DNA from: Candidatus Kapaibacterium sp.
GTDB taxonomy: Bacteria; Bacteroidota; Ignavibacteria; Kapaibacteriales; UBA4661
NCBI GenBank assembly: GCA_004292595.1
Contig: RDXM01000092.1
Coordinates: 1 to 56,755 of the forward strand
Reading direction: 5' to 3'
DNA: 56,755 bases
Shown here: piece by piece, positions 24,809 to 34,244 of the stretch
Layout of the letters: every line of letters starts with the position of its first letter
Position numbering within the stretch: position 1 is the stretch's first letter
Made by a program: the position numbers and the translations under genes
Notes under the pieces: model-generated
What the model was told of the DNA's origin: nothing
Databases searched by the model: none
The model's input: only the letters and a program-made list of their open reading frames with translations

Positions 24809-25261
24809 TTGGGTTGGATAAAAATGGAGAAATGAGGGGAAAATCACACAAGGCGGAAAGTTAGTGTAGCAAAGCGGTTTGTGCAAATTTTTTTACAGAA
24901 GCGACGCTTTTTTCCCACGCGGAGCGCATTTCGTGTCATAATTCCAAACTTTTGCGGTATATTTGGGGTTGGAGTAAAAAATTGAGTAAAAATCCCTATG
25001 TCTTTACAATCAGGCTTCAGTGGCACAGACATTCTTGTCTGTGTTTTCTCCCTGAACCTCGCATCAAAACTCACAGACAAGAATGTCTGTGCCACTAAAT
25101 ATTGATGTTTTTGTATGGTAAAGGGTAAGGCTCATTCCATCTTCATTCCACAACACTATTTGCCACAACGCTACTCATCCAACATATTTCCTGAATCCCC
25201 GTGAAAGCGCGTCATTGCTGAACGCTGTGGCGTTTTCCTTTGTTTCATTTGCTTTGTTGTT
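24809..25261. other. 453-base divergent intergenic region
   Basis: No gene seen. It must carry the promoters of the DUF3467 and TPR-lipoprotein genes, and holds one full 78-bp repeat at 25019-25096. I see no clear promoter pair or structured RNA in the rest. Confidence 0.5.
25019..25096. repeat. 78-bp double-hairpin repeat (family C), copy 2
   Basis: Both arms are perfect, AGTGGCACAGACATTCTTGT... and its inverted copy, around the centre TTTTCTCCCTGAACCTCGC. It lies between divergently transcribed genes. Confidence 0.92.
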
Positions 25262-27331
25262 ATGAAAAAACGTTTGTTGCAAAAGAAGATGGAAAAAGTC
25301 TTAAAAAGTCTGATTTTCTGCGCTCTCGCGCTTGTCCTTGTGGTTTCGTGCAAAACGGTGCCAAAGCCGATGAAAAACGCGCTCGCCTACTTCAACACGT
25401 ACTACAACGCCAATCGCCTCATGGTTGCGACCGAAGATGAGTTCTTTTACTTTGATGAAAAACAGCGCGTGAAGCCGCGAATCATCATCATCGAAGAGCG
25501 CACACTGCCTGATGACGCGCCCGATGCGAGCCAAGCACCGAAGTTTGTGCAATCGCTTGTGATTTCCAAAGAAAAGCTCGCGCCTGTGCTGCTTGGTGTG
25601 GATTCGATTCTCTTCAAAGGCTCGAAAATACTCTCGCGCCACGCAGAATCGGACTTCGTTGATGCCACGCTCTTTCTCATGGCAAAAGCGTATTTTTACA
25701 AAAGCGACTGGTTCCAAGCGCAGGTAAAATGCCAAGAATTGATGGATAATTATCCGTACAGTGTGCTTTCGCCCGATGCGCACTTGCTTCTAGCGAAGGC
25801 GTATTTGCTGCAAGCAAAATTCCCACAAGCAGAAAACGCGCTCTTGAAAGCGATTGACATTTCATGGGGGCAGCACCGCTACGACGCGCTCTCGGAGGCA
25901 TTTCGCATACAAGCGGAAATTGCATTGCACTTTGGCAATACCGACGATGCCGTCAAGCCCTATCGCCGCGCCATTACGCAAGCCGACGACATCCAGCAGC
26001 AATCGCGCTGGCAGTTGGAAATTGGCTTGTTGTATTATCGGCAGAAAAAATTTCAGGAAGCAATTACGGAATTGAACAAAGCTCTGTGGTTTTCCCCCGA
26101 TGCACTCACGCGCTACGAAGCCGAGCTGTACATCGCATCAGCACAGGCGCGGGTAAATGGCATGGAAAAAGCAGCTCCGCTCTTTGAACGCCTCATTACC
26201 AATCGCAGCGTTACGGAATGGCGCGGATTCGCTTACGGCGAGCTTATCAACTCGAAGCGCATCACAGGACAAGCGCAAGGAATTGACAGTTTGTATGCGC
26301 TTGCTGATACTTTGAAAACGCCCGAAGCTACTGCCGCCGCACGCTATCAAGGCGGAGTGCAGTTGCTTCAGGAACGGCAGTTTCAAGGCGCACTGAGCTT
26401 TTTTGCAAAGGCGCAAATTGAACAAATGCCGTCGTTCTTTTATGCGAACAAGTATTTGCAATTTTTGTCGGATTGGCAAGTGCTTTCGCCCGACGCAAAC
26501 AGCAAATTTCACTTCTTCTCGAAAATGCGCGAAGACACGGCAACGTTCTTTCATCCGAACATTCAGCAATCCAGAGTGGAAGCGGCTTCGCTCTTTTTTC
26601 GCACAGGGCGCGTGTTCGACCGTTTAGGCTTTGCCGATTCCGCATTGTACTACTACCAAGCAGCCGTTTGGACAGCACACGAAAAAGACACGAATCGCGC
26701 ACGGTATCTCTTCGCAGAGGCAGCCACACTTGGTATAGATAAACGTGGCACTGCGCCTACGGTTGCGCCGAGCGTCAATCAAAAACCAAGCGCGGGGCAA
26801 ATCCAGCAACGCATCCCAACAGCGCATATTGACTCGCTTTTGAATGTGATTGCCTTTCGCTATCCCACAACCGAACAAGGTAGAGAAGCCCGCACCCGAC
26901 TCGGCTTGACGCAAGAAGCCGTGCGCGATACAGCCTCTGAACTGATACAATCTGCCGAACAGCTACGCGGATTGAAAAAATACAACGACGCGCTGAAGCA
27001 GTACGCAAGCGTCGTGCAGATGTACCCGAATACACGCCACGCACCACGCGCCTTGTACGCACAGGGCTGGCTCTACGAGCGGGATATGAAGAATTTGGAT
27101 AGTGCATTGCGCTATTACGCTTTACTCTTGGAAAAGTATCCCGAATCACCGTTTGCAAATGAAGTTCGACCCAGCTACGATGCGGCTTTGGAATATCGGC
27201 GTTTGCAAGATTCCATGCGCACAGCACGTTTGAATACGACCACCGCAACAAGCTCACTCGCGCCTTCCAGCACGGCAACGCTGGTGCAATCGACAGGTGC
27301 GACAGCGGCTCCAGCGCGGCGAAGGAAGTAA
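25262..27331 (+). CDS. TPR lipoprotein, SprE/PorW-like
   Basis: 689 residues. A basic N-terminus and hydrophobic stretch end in LVLVVSCKTVP, an acceptable lipobox with Cys near residue 30. After it, NALAYFNTYYNANRLM resembles the F-N-x-Y-(Y/F)-N start of the mature SprE/PorW proteins of Bacteroidetes, which are TPR lipoproteins needed for type IX secretion. About eight TPR-like helical pairs follow (for example AKAYFYKSDWFQAQVKCQEL, AEIALHFGNTDDAVKPYRRA, LGLLYYRQKKFQEAITELN). The link to T9SS fits the sorting domain on the S8 protease here, but similarity to BamD-like TPR proteins is also possible. Alternative start ATG 25289. Confidence 0.65.
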   Translation: MKKRLLQKKMEKVLKSLIFCALALVLVVSCKTVPKPMKNALAYFNTYYNANRLMVATEDEFFYFDEKQRVKPRIIIIEERTLPDDAPDASQAPKFVQSLVISKEKLAPVLLGVDSILFKGSKILSRHAESDFVDATLFLMAKAYFYKSDWFQAQVKCQELMDNYPYSVLSPDAHLLLAKAYLLQAKFPQAENALLKAIDISWGQHRYDALSEAFRIQAEIALHFGNTDDAVKPYRRAITQADDIQQQSRWQLEIGLLYYRQKKFQEAITELNKALWFSPDALTRYEAELYIASAQARVNGMEKAAPLFERLITNRSVTEWRGFAYGELINSKRITGQAQGIDSLYALADTLKTPEATAAARYQGGVQLLQERQFQGALSFFAKAQIEQMPSFFYANKYLQFLSDWQVLSPDANSKFHFFSKMREDTATFFHPNIQQSRVEAASLFFRTGRVFDRLGFADSALYYYQAAVWTAHEKDTNRARYLFAEAATLGIDKRGTAPTVAPSVNQKPSAGQIQQRIPTAHIDSLLNVIAFRYPTTEQGREARTRLGLTQEAVRDTASELIQSAEQLRGLKKYNDALKQYASVVQMYPNTRHAPRALYAQGWLYERDMKNLDSALRYYALLLEKYPESPFANEVRPSYDAALEYRRLQDSMRTARLNTTTATSSLAPSSTATLVQSTGATAAPARRRK

Positions 27332-27364
27332 GAAATCTTTAGTAGAGAGTTGAAAACATCAGGT

Positions 27365-27442
27365 AGTGGCACAGACATTCTTGTCTGTGGGTGTTGGTGC
27401 TGGGTTCAGATGGCAACCACAGACAAGAATATCTGTGCCACT
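27365..27442. repeat. 78-bp double-hairpin repeat (family C), copy 3
   Basis: Same arms as the other copies; the right arm has one change (AAGAATATCTG). It lies between two + strand genes. Confidence 0.92.
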
Positions 27443-27499
27443 AAAGACTGATTTTATGAGCCTTCTAAGAATTTTGTTTGAACGGCAAACCCAACATTT

Positions 27500-28960
27500 A
27501 TGGCAAAGCAAAAATATACCATTTTGATTGTTGATGACGACCCCGCAGTGCAGACCGTCTGCGCGGTGCTCGCCGAGCAGTATGAAAATGTTGTGTTCTT
27601 CCAAGAACCCGACTACGCAAAGGCTTTCGCCGATGTAGAACGCTTGCGCCCTGATTTGGTGCTGCTCGACGTGTATCTCGGCGATAAAATGTGTTTCGAT
27701 GCGATTGATATGTTGCACGACAGAGGCTTGAAAATCCCGACGATTGTGATGACGGGTTCGTCGGATATGCGCATTGCTGTCCATGCGATAAAATCAGGCG
27801 CGGAAGACTTTATTGTCAAGCCGCTCGACCCGAATCAGGTAGAATCTGCCGTTGCGCGAGCATTGCGCAATTCCGACCTCCGCCGCCAAATGGATGTGTT
27901 GCAAGAACGCCTTCAAGAAGAGGAACAAAACGAGCTTCTCGGCGACTCCGAGAGCATGAAGCAAGTAAAACATCTCGCCGATATTTTTGCGCAAACCGAC
28001 GACACGACGATTTTAATTTTAGGTGAATCTGGCACGGGCAAGGAACTGATGGCGCGGTACGTGCATCAACGCTCGCCGCGCGTGTCGGGACCGTTTGTGT
28101 CGGTGAATTGTGGCGCAATCCCGCGTGAATTGGCGGAGAACGAGCTTTTTGGCTACGAAAAAGGCGCGTTCACAGGTGCAACCGAAAAAGTAAAACAAGG
28201 ACGCTTTGAAATGGCGCATCGCGGCACAATTTTGTTGGATGAAGTCGGTGAATTAAGCTACGAAATGCAAGTAAAACTGCTCCGTGTCTTGCAGGAACGC
28301 ACGTTTTATCGCTTGGGCGGCACGAAGGAAGTTTCCGTGAATGTGCGCGTTATTGCGGCAACGAATCGGAATTTGGAAAAGATGATTGAAGAAGGAAAAT
28401 TCCGCGAAGATTTGTACTTCCGATTGAACGTCGGCACAGTGTTTATGCCACCTTTGCGCGAGCGTCCAGGTGATATTATTTTGCTTGCGACGGCATTTTT
28501 GAATGAATTTAACAAAAAATTTGGCAAGCGGATTCAAGGTTTTACGCGGGAAGCGATTGATATTTTGGAATCCTACGAATGGAAAGGCAATGTGCGGGAA
28601 ATGCGCAACGCGATAGAGCGCATCACGCTTCTGGAGTCGGGCGATACGATTACCAAAGATTCGCTGCGCTTTTTGCGGGTTGGGTTTTCTGCTGGAGGAA
28701 ATAGCGGCGCAAGCATTGGTGGGGTTGCTGGCGCATCTTCGCACAAGCATTCGCAAATGCCACCAGGACAGCACCAACTCTCGCTTTCGCAGCAAGGCGC
28801 GAACTTGGAAAACGTCATGCGCGACCTTTTGCAACAGACTTTGCAGCTTGCGGGCGGCAATCAAACACAGGCAGCAAAAATGCTCGGCATCACGCGCGCA
28901 ATGCTCAAAACCCGCTTAGAACAATACGGCATCGAACCACAAACAAACGACAACGAATAG
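27500..28960 (+). CDS. Sigma-54-dependent response regulator (NtrC family)
   Basis: 486 residues. The receiver domain has DDD near the start (ILIVDDDPAVQ) and the phospho-acceptor in DLVLLDVYLG (about 53). The AAA+ activator shows Walker A GESGTGKE, the sigma-54 contact loop EKGAFTGATEK, Walker B ILLDEVGELS and the arginine-finger region FREDLYFRLNV. After a Gly/Ser-rich linker a Fis-type helix-turn-helix (GGNQTQAAKMLGITRAMLK) ends the protein. It should activate sigma-54 promoters after phosphorylation. No cognate kinase is adjacent; the che genes that follow suggest CheA or another kinase as a possible donor. Confidence 0.95.
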   Translation: MAKQKYTILIVDDDPAVQTVCAVLAEQYENVVFFQEPDYAKAFADVERLRPDLVLLDVYLGDKMCFDAIDMLHDRGLKIPTIVMTGSSDMRIAVHAIKSGAEDFIVKPLDPNQVESAVARALRNSDLRRQMDVLQERLQEEEQNELLGDSESMKQVKHLADIFAQTDDTTILILGESGTGKELMARYVHQRSPRVSGPFVSVNCGAIPRELAENELFGYEKGAFTGATEKVKQGRFEMAHRGTILLDEVGELSYEMQVKLLRVLQERTFYRLGGTKEVSVNVRVIAATNRNLEKMIEEGKFREDLYFRLNVGTVFMPPLRERPGDIILLATAFLNEFNKKFGKRIQGFTREAIDILESYEWKGNVREMRNAIERITLLESGDTITKDSLRFLRVGFSAGGNSGASIGGVAGASSHKHSQMPPGQHQLSLSQQGANLENVMRDLLQQTLQLAGGNQTQAAKMLGITRAMLKTRLEQYGIEPQTNDNE

Positions 28961-28996
28961 CTTTGCTATTACAACAACATTGTTGTATATTCTGTG
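28957..28996. other. Two small hairpins after the NtrC-type gene
   Basis: AATAGCTTTGCTATT and TACAACAACATTGTTGTA form two neighbouring stems directly after the stop codon. No T-tract follows, so this is a weak terminator at best. Confidence 0.35.
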
Positions 28997-29025
28997 CCGT
29001 GAAGAAAATGGCGCAATTATTTATT

Positions 29026-29102
29026 AGTGGCATAGACATTTTTGTCTGTGTTCCTACTGAAACTCCTCACGAAACCTCACAGACAAGAATGTTTGTGCCA
29101 CT
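29026..29102. repeat. 78-bp double-hairpin repeat (family C), copy 4, diverged
   Basis: 77 bases with several changes in both arms (AGTGGCATAGACATTTTTGT and AATGTTTGTGCCACT). It lies upstream of cheW. Confidence 0.85.
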
Positions 29103-29183
29103 GGTTGAGGAAAAACCTAAAGTAAATTAAACTACCTTTCATTTGATTCACTCATTTGATAAACTGCCGGAAGGAATTGCACT

Positions 29184-29678
29184 ATGCAAAAAGCATTTGA
29201 CAAAGGCACGGACAAACGCGAGCAAGGCTCAAGCAGCGAAGAAGTATTACAGCTTGTGAGTTTCACTCTTGGTAGAGAAGAATTTGGCATTGATATTCTT
29301 CGCGTTCAGGAGATAAATCGGACTTCCTCGGTAACGCGTGTACCAAACTCGCCGCATTTTATCGAAGGCGTCATCAACTTGCGCGGCAAGGTGATTCCGA
29401 TTGTCGACTTGCGTAAGCGATTCGGTATGCCGCCTTCGCAGCACGACAAAAATACCCGTATTATTGTTGTAGAAATTCTTACAAAAACCGTTGGTTTTAT
29501 TGTAGATTCTGTGCGCGAAGTATTGCGTATTCCGCAAAGCGTTGTGGACCCGCCACCGCCAATCGTTGCGGGCATCAGCTCGGATTACATCGAAGGCGTT
29601 GGCAAAATGGACGACCGTTTGCTGATTTTGCTAAATCTTGAAAAAGCATTGTCTTCGCAGGAATTGCAAGCGTTGTAA
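29184..29678 (+). CDS. cheW: CheW chemotaxis coupling protein
   Basis: 164 residues, a full CheW (two SH3-like subdomains). It bridges receptors and CheA. The motifs LVSFTLGREEFGIDILRVQEI, PHFIEGVINLRGKVIPIVDLR, NTRIIVVEI and DSVREVLRIP are standard. AGGAA lies about nine bases before the ATG. It opens the colinear che block, with HEAT, cheR, two cheY, the cheZ-like gene, cheA and cheB following in the same direction. Confidence 0.97.
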   Translation: MQKAFDKGTDKREQGSSSEEVLQLVSFTLGREEFGIDILRVQEINRTSSVTRVPNSPHFIEGVINLRGKVIPIVDLRKRFGMPPSQHDKNTRIIVVEILTKTVGFIVDSVREVLRIPQSVVDPPPPIVAGISSDYIEGVGKMDDRLLILLNLEKALSSQELQAL

Positions 29679-29712
29679 GAAGGGCAAAGGGATAAAGGAT
29701 AAGGGCAAAAGG
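29679..29712. repeat. GGATAAAGGATAAGGG repeat (family D), copy
   Basis: AGGGCAAAGGGATAAAGGAT followed by AAGGGCAAAAGG. It matches the pair at 24380-24475. Confidence 0.55.
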
Positions 29713-29748
29713 TTAGTGTTTGCGTAATTGCTTAACCTTTGACCAAAC

Positions 29749-29790
29749 AGTGGCACAGACATTCCTGTCTGTATTCTCCGCCTGAAGCCG
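29749..29790. repeat. Half copy of the 78-bp repeat (family C)
   Basis: Only the left arm is present (AGTGGCACAGACATTCCTGT...), with centre sequence similar to copy 2. The right arm is missing, so it is a truncated or solo arm between cheW and the HEAT gene. Confidence 0.75.
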
Positions 29791-29836
29791 ACAAACTATC
29801 AACATTTGAGTAATTGAGTACAACATCTTCCTCATT

Positions 29837-31138
29837 ATGAGTGTTCAGGCATTTATCACAATCTTGCGTCAGGATAGCGATGCTGCCCAGCGTCGCCGTG
29901 CAGCTGAAGAACTGATTGCCGCAAATACCGTTACTACCGACATCATTGCCGCATTTGCGCAAGGCTTGAGCGATAGTGACAAGGGTGTGCGTGATATTTG
30001 TGCAATAGGTATTTTACGTTCTCCCGAGCAGCATCTTGCTGAGAAAGCACGTGCAGTTGCGCCGCTTATTACCCACGAGGATATTGAAATCCGCAATCTC
30101 GCGGGCGATGTACTGCTGAAGCTCGGTGCGCCCGCCGTTGATGCGCTTTTGCCATATTTGAACGATGCAAAAGAGGATAATCGTAAGTTTGCGTGTGATA
30201 TTATTGGGCTGAGTAATAACCCCGCTTCCATCCCGCACGTACGCGCCTTGCTCACCGATACAGACGACAACGTGCGCTGCGCTGCGATTGAAGCTCTTGG
30301 TTTTCTCAAGGCATCAGATTTTCTGGGCGATATTATTGCTATGTACGACGACGAAGCAGTAAAACCGTATGTTATTGGGGCAGTTGGGCATATCGGCGGT
30401 AAGTACGCGCAGGAATTTTTGCTGAATGCCTTGAATGAAGAGGATGAATTTACTCAAATAGCTGCAACCGACGCGCTTGCTGTTTGTGCCGATGAAATCG
30501 GAATTGCGCATAAACTGTTGCAGTCGCTTCCCGCAGCCAGCCCTGATGTACAGCCAGTTCTTCTACGAACAATTTACAGCATTGCCTTCCGTCTGCAAGT
30601 AGCGATTGAACTTCCAGCAAATTTACGCCCAGTGGCGCACCAAGCCTTGATGGATGATGACCGCGATACACGGATTTCGGGCTTGCTTGCCTTGGGTTCT
30701 GCGTACGAAGAAGAAGATGTAGCAGCACTCTTGTATGAAATCAAGAGTAATAATCCCGATACGCAACAACATATTTTATCTGTGACGCTGAATTCCTCTG
30801 CACCAGCAATGGTGCGTGTTTTCTTCGAGAGAGTTTTTGATTCTTTACTTGAGAATAATCTTCCTATAACCGAGTTTTTAGGCTTTTTAACGGCACTGCT
30901 AGCACACGCGCAAAGCGAAAATGCAGCAATCGCCACGCAGGCGGTTATGCGCGAATATGCAAGTGCCACGCAAGAACAACGCCGAGAAATACTAGAGTTT
31001 CTCCTTGCGGTAAACCGCGAAGCGGCACTACATCTTCTTTCTGACGAGCTTACTTCTTCTGAAGCTCATAGAATCGAAGATGCTCAATACTTTTTGAGCT
31101 ACTTCAATATCCGTGAACTTGCCCCCACTGAGCAATAA
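29837..31138 (+). CDS. HEAT-repeat protein in the che cluster
   Basis: 433 residues of repeating helical pairs: LRQDSDAAQRRRAAEELIAA, GVRDICAIGILRSPEQHLA, EIRNLAGDVLLKLGAPAVDAL, DNRKFACDIIGLSNNPASIP, DNVRCAAIEALGFLKASD and more. This is an alpha-solenoid of the HEAT or PBS-lyase type, a scaffold for protein binding. There is no signal peptide, so it is cytoplasmic. Its place between cheW and cheR suggests a chemotaxis accessory role, perhaps binding array components; this is inference from position only. Confidence 0.85.
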   Translation: MSVQAFITILRQDSDAAQRRRAAEELIAANTVTTDIIAAFAQGLSDSDKGVRDICAIGILRSPEQHLAEKARAVAPLITHEDIEIRNLAGDVLLKLGAPAVDALLPYLNDAKEDNRKFACDIIGLSNNPASIPHVRALLTDTDDNVRCAAIEALGFLKASDFLGDIIAMYDDEAVKPYVIGAVGHIGGKYAQEFLLNALNEEDEFTQIAATDALAVCADEIGIAHKLLQSLPAASPDVQPVLLRTIYSIAFRLQVAIELPANLRPVAHQALMDDDRDTRISGLLALGSAYEEEDVAALLYEIKSNNPDTQQHILSVTLNSSAPAMVRVFFERVFDSLLENNLPITEFLGFLTALLAHAQSENAAIATQAVMREYASATQEQRREILEFLLAVNREAALHLLSDELTSSEAHRIEDAQYFLSYFNIRELAPTEQ

Positions 31139-31246
31139 TTTGTCTTTGTAGCACTAATTGTGTGTAATCTTCGTTTATGGCATAAACATTGTACACATAA
31201 TTTTTGCTTATTGCTCAATTCCCTAACGACATTGACACTCTTTCAG

Positions 31247-32353
31247 ATGGCATCCGAACTCTTCGACAAGTTTCGCTTCAGTCAAGGAGCAGCAACACGA
31301 CCAACACCAAGCCCGCTTGGTGGGGATGCGCCGTCTGCACCCGCTCCGTCGCAACAAGCGTCATCGTCTGGGATGCCATTGCAGCCCGTATCTTCAACGC
31401 AAGGAAGCGATGCGAATACGCCTCCTTCTACGCCTTCGGTATTCGATAAAAGTCAATTCGGGCAAATTTTTATTCCGCCGTCGTTGCTCACGTCGGACTT
31501 GAACAGCAACGCACCGAAAATGGACGAGCCAACCTTCAAAAAGTTCCGTGATTTTGTGTATGAGCAGTGTGGTATTTCTTTTACTGAGAACAAAAAATAC
31601 CTGCTCGAAGGGCGCATTGCTAAACGCTTGGAGGCGCATAACCTCACGTCGTTTGATGACTATTTTCGCCTTATTTCTAGCTCTGCTTCGGCACGCGATG
31701 AATTACCGAGTTTGTTTGAAGTCGTAACCATTAACGAAACATATTTTTTCCGTAATCCGCCGCAGTTCGAGGCATTAGAGCAAGTGATTTTGCCAGAAAT
31801 TTTGAAGGCAAAACAAGCTCTCCCGAATGGCGCGAAAAAACTCCGCATTTGGAGTGCCGCATCGTCGTCTGGCGAAGAAGCATACACGATGTCTATGCTT
31901 ATCCTAGAGCGCATCAAACCTCAATTTCCCGGCTTTCAATTCGAGATTGTTGCGAGTGATATCAACACTGCCGTTCTCGAAAAAGCGCGTACTGGTGTGT
32001 ACAAAGAATACTCTGTGCGCAATATGCCGCAGCATTATCTCAATAAGTATTTCACACAAGAAGGCGACAAATATATTCTTAGCCCCGAAGTGCGCAATCA
32101 AGTGAAATTTATGTGTGTCAATTTGTATGACACGCCCACGATGCGCAGCATGACGAGTTTTGATGTGATTTTCTGCTGTAATGTTCTTATCTACTTCGAT
32201 ACGCAAGCAAAGCAGCAGGTTGTGGCAAATTTATATGACGCATTGAATAAAGGTAGTTATCTCTTTATCGGCTATTCTGAATCGTTGCATGGTGTTTCTA
32301 AAGCATTTAAGCTCGTACACTTTCCGAAGACTATTGCTTACAAAAAGGAATAG
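31247..32353 (+). CDS. cheR: CheR chemoreceptor methyltransferase
   Basis: About 368 residues. It methylates receptor glutamates with SAM. The CheR domain begins near residue 90 (DEPTFKKFRDFVYEQCGISF, YLLEGRIAKRL), then TINETYFFRNPPQFEAL, the SAM motif LRIWSAASSSGEEAYTMS, IVASDINTAVLEKAR and FDVIFCCNVLIYFD. The first 90 residues are a low-complexity Pro/Ser/Gln-rich extension not found in typical CheR; it may be a flexible tether. ATG 31247 is chosen since the longer reading from 31160 adds unrelated sequence. Confidence 0.94.
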   Translation: MASELFDKFRFSQGAATRPTPSPLGGDAPSAPAPSQQASSSGMPLQPVSSTQGSDANTPPSTPSVFDKSQFGQIFIPPSLLTSDLNSNAPKMDEPTFKKFRDFVYEQCGISFTENKKYLLEGRIAKRLEAHNLTSFDDYFRLISSSASARDELPSLFEVVTINETYFFRNPPQFEALEQVILPEILKAKQALPNGAKKLRIWSAASSSGEEAYTMSMLILERIKPQFPGFQFEIVASDINTAVLEKARTGVYKEYSVRNMPQHYLNKYFTQEGDKYILSPEVRNQVKFMCVNLYDTPTMRSMTSFDVIFCCNVLIYFDTQAKQQVVANLYDALNKGSYLFIGYSESLHGVSKAFKLVHFPKTIAYKKE

Positions 32354-32476
32354 TATGCTTCCTCTTTCTCATGGTTAAACAAAACGTCTGCTTCAGGATG
32401 TTTTCTTGAAAGGTGCGGTAGGTAGATATGCTGAAAATACGCTCGTCTGTTCACGGATACACTTTTTTGGTACGGA

Positions 32477-32854
32477 ATGATGAATAATCTTATGAAAAAG
32501 ACCATTCTCACTGTGGATGATTCGATGTCGGTGCGAAAGTTTATTGCGCTCGCATTGAAGTCTGGCGGGTATCGCGTTATATCTGCTGTGGACGGGATGG
32601 ACGCGCTAGAAATTTTACCAAAAGAAAAAGTTGATTTGGTCATTACCGACCTCAATATGCCCAATGTGGACGGCTTCGAGCTTGTACGCACTATCCGCGA
32701 GAATCCAATGTATGGTTCTTTACCAATCATCATTCTTTCCTCACTTGCCGATGCTCAATATATCGAACGTGGGATGCAAGCGGGAGCAAATTCGTATATC
32801 GTGAAGCCTTTTAACATGAAAAAAATTCAATACGAAGTATCAAAGTTTTTGTAG
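32477..32854 (+). CDS. cheY: CheY-type single-domain response regulator, copy 1
   Basis: 125 residues, receiver domain only. The acidic pair is in ILTVDDSMSVRK, the phospho-acceptor Asp in DLVITDLNMPNVDG, the Thr/Ser in IIILSSLAD and the Lys in SYIVKPFN. Carries the chemotaxis signal from CheA. A second ATG 15 bases downstream (MKKTIL) may be the real start. It shares only moderate similarity with the other CheY, so the two probably have different outputs. Confidence 0.92.
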   Translation: MMNNLMKKTILTVDDSMSVRKFIALALKSGGYRVISAVDGMDALEILPKEKVDLVITDLNMPNVDGFELVRTIRENPMYGSLPIIILSSLADAQYIERGMQAGANSYIVKPFNMKKIQYEVSKFL

Positions 32855-33334
32855 GCAAAGTGATTGGTACCATTACAACCAAACACACAGACTGTTCTTA
32901 TAGAAGTCGCTATTTGTCTAGTACGATTGTGGACAGTAATACAGTAAAGATGCTTCAACACTATCAGTATGATGCTCTGTGTGCTGTATTCACCATGAAC
33001 TTGTCGAAGGGCTTGGCTTGCTGTATCTACGCCTACAGCCTTAGTGCAGAGAGTATGCCTACGGCTGCGATGTGGTAAGTTTTTATGCCCAGAGCTTTGT
33101 TTTTGCAGAGATTTGCCGCAAAAGCGCAAAAAGTTTTTGATAAATTCTTTTCCCGCTCTTATATTACCGTACTATTTGCTTAATTTTTACCAAAAGGTAT
33201 GGAGTAAAATGGCAGCAAAGCAATATTCAAGACTTTTCTTGTTTTCTCGAAAGAGCTAGGAAAAGACGAGAAAAAAATGAAACTTACACTGAAAATTACC
33301 TCTATTAACCCCAATTTTTACGAGAAGAGTTGCT
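32855..33334. other. 480-base gene-free stretch between the two cheY genes
   Basis: No credible gene. It contains TGAACTTGTCGAAGG (about 32997-33011), which resembles the TGAGCTTGTCGAAGG dispersed sequence found in many bacterial genomes. Promoter elements for the second cheY are expected but not clear. Confidence 0.4.
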
Positions 33335-33703
33335 ATGAAATTTCTTGTTGTTGATGACTCGCCAACGATGCGTCGTATCGTAATTAACGCGCTTCACAGC
33401 TTCGGATACAATGATGTGGTAGAGGCGAGCGACGGGCAAGATGCGCTTGCAATTCTCTACACAGAGAAGATTGATTTCGTCATTACCGACTGGAATATGC
33501 CCAATATGAACGGTCTGGAACTTACCAAAGCTATCCGCAATGATGCAACATTTGGTAATCTGCCTGTTCTTATGGTAACGACACGCGGTATCAAAGAAGA
33601 CATCGTGCAGGCACTCCAAGCAAAAGTGAACAATTACATTGTGAAGCCCTTCACTCCAGCTGTCCTGAAAGAAAAAATTCAGGCAATCGTTCCGAGCGTG
33701 TAG
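33335..33703 (+). CDS. cheY: CheY-type single-domain response regulator, copy 2
   Basis: 122 residues, receiver only, and the closer of the two to classic CheY. FLVVDDSPTMRRIVIN carries the acidic pair, FVITDWNMPNMNGLELTKAI the acceptor Asp, LMVTTRG the Thr, and NNYIVKPFTP the Lys. GAGAAG lies about 10 bases before the ATG. It is the likely partner of the CheZ-like protein that follows. Confidence 0.95.
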   Translation: MKFLVVDDSPTMRRIVINALHSFGYNDVVEASDGQDALAILYTEKIDFVITDWNMPNMNGLELTKAIRNDATFGNLPVLMVTTRGIKEDIVQALQAKVNNYIVKPFTPAVLKEKIQAIVPSV

Positions 33704-34244
33704 AAGATGTGGTCTTGTTTGAATATCGCAAGGGTAATGTGTAGAAACAGTAGTGTGTAGAAACGGTGGTGTGTAGAAAATATTCCTACGCTTTATTCGC
33801 ACCGCGAGATGATAGTGGTAAAAGTGCATGAATGTTCGTTTTAACAAAAAAAACATACCTTTTGCGCACTTTTTCTCAAATCACATTGCATCAAACATCT
33901 TTGAAGTGCTTTTTTCCTCATGTATTCATAGATGTTGCACATACAACCAATGCACAATGTATAAGCGTATAAGCACAGAGAAATCAGTTGCTTGCGCTAT
34001 TATTTTTCTTTTATGTAAGGCTTGGTCAGTCTTGTTTGAACCGTATCGTATTCTATTTGCACCTCCGTGATAAATTGCGGAATGTTGCTCTGGAATTATG
34101 GTTAGTTTCATTACTTGTTTGTGTTACTGACCGTCTTGCTCTTTAAAGCTCTTCTCATGCGGTAGTCCTCTCCAAGATTGTGGGCTGCATCTCGCTTAAA
34201 TTCTGTTCTTCCATACTTCGCATTCATCCTCGGAGAAATCAACT
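33704..34244. other. 541-base gene-free stretch upstream of the cheZ-like gene
   Basis: Three imperfect 16-bp direct repeats beginning GTGTAGAAA lie at about 33739-33786. An ORF-like reading at 33828-34070 has no family signature and is not called. I see no clear terminator or structured RNA. Confidence 0.4.

Noticed and set aside
32990-33040. TGAACTTGTCGAAGGGCTTGG as a gene or regulator site
   Set aside because: It resembles a dispersed sequence seen in many bacteria; a single copy gives no basis for a function.
33828-34070. 80-residue ORF upstream of the cheZ-like gene
   Set aside because: No signature or family, composition like random DNA, and no ribosome-binding site.
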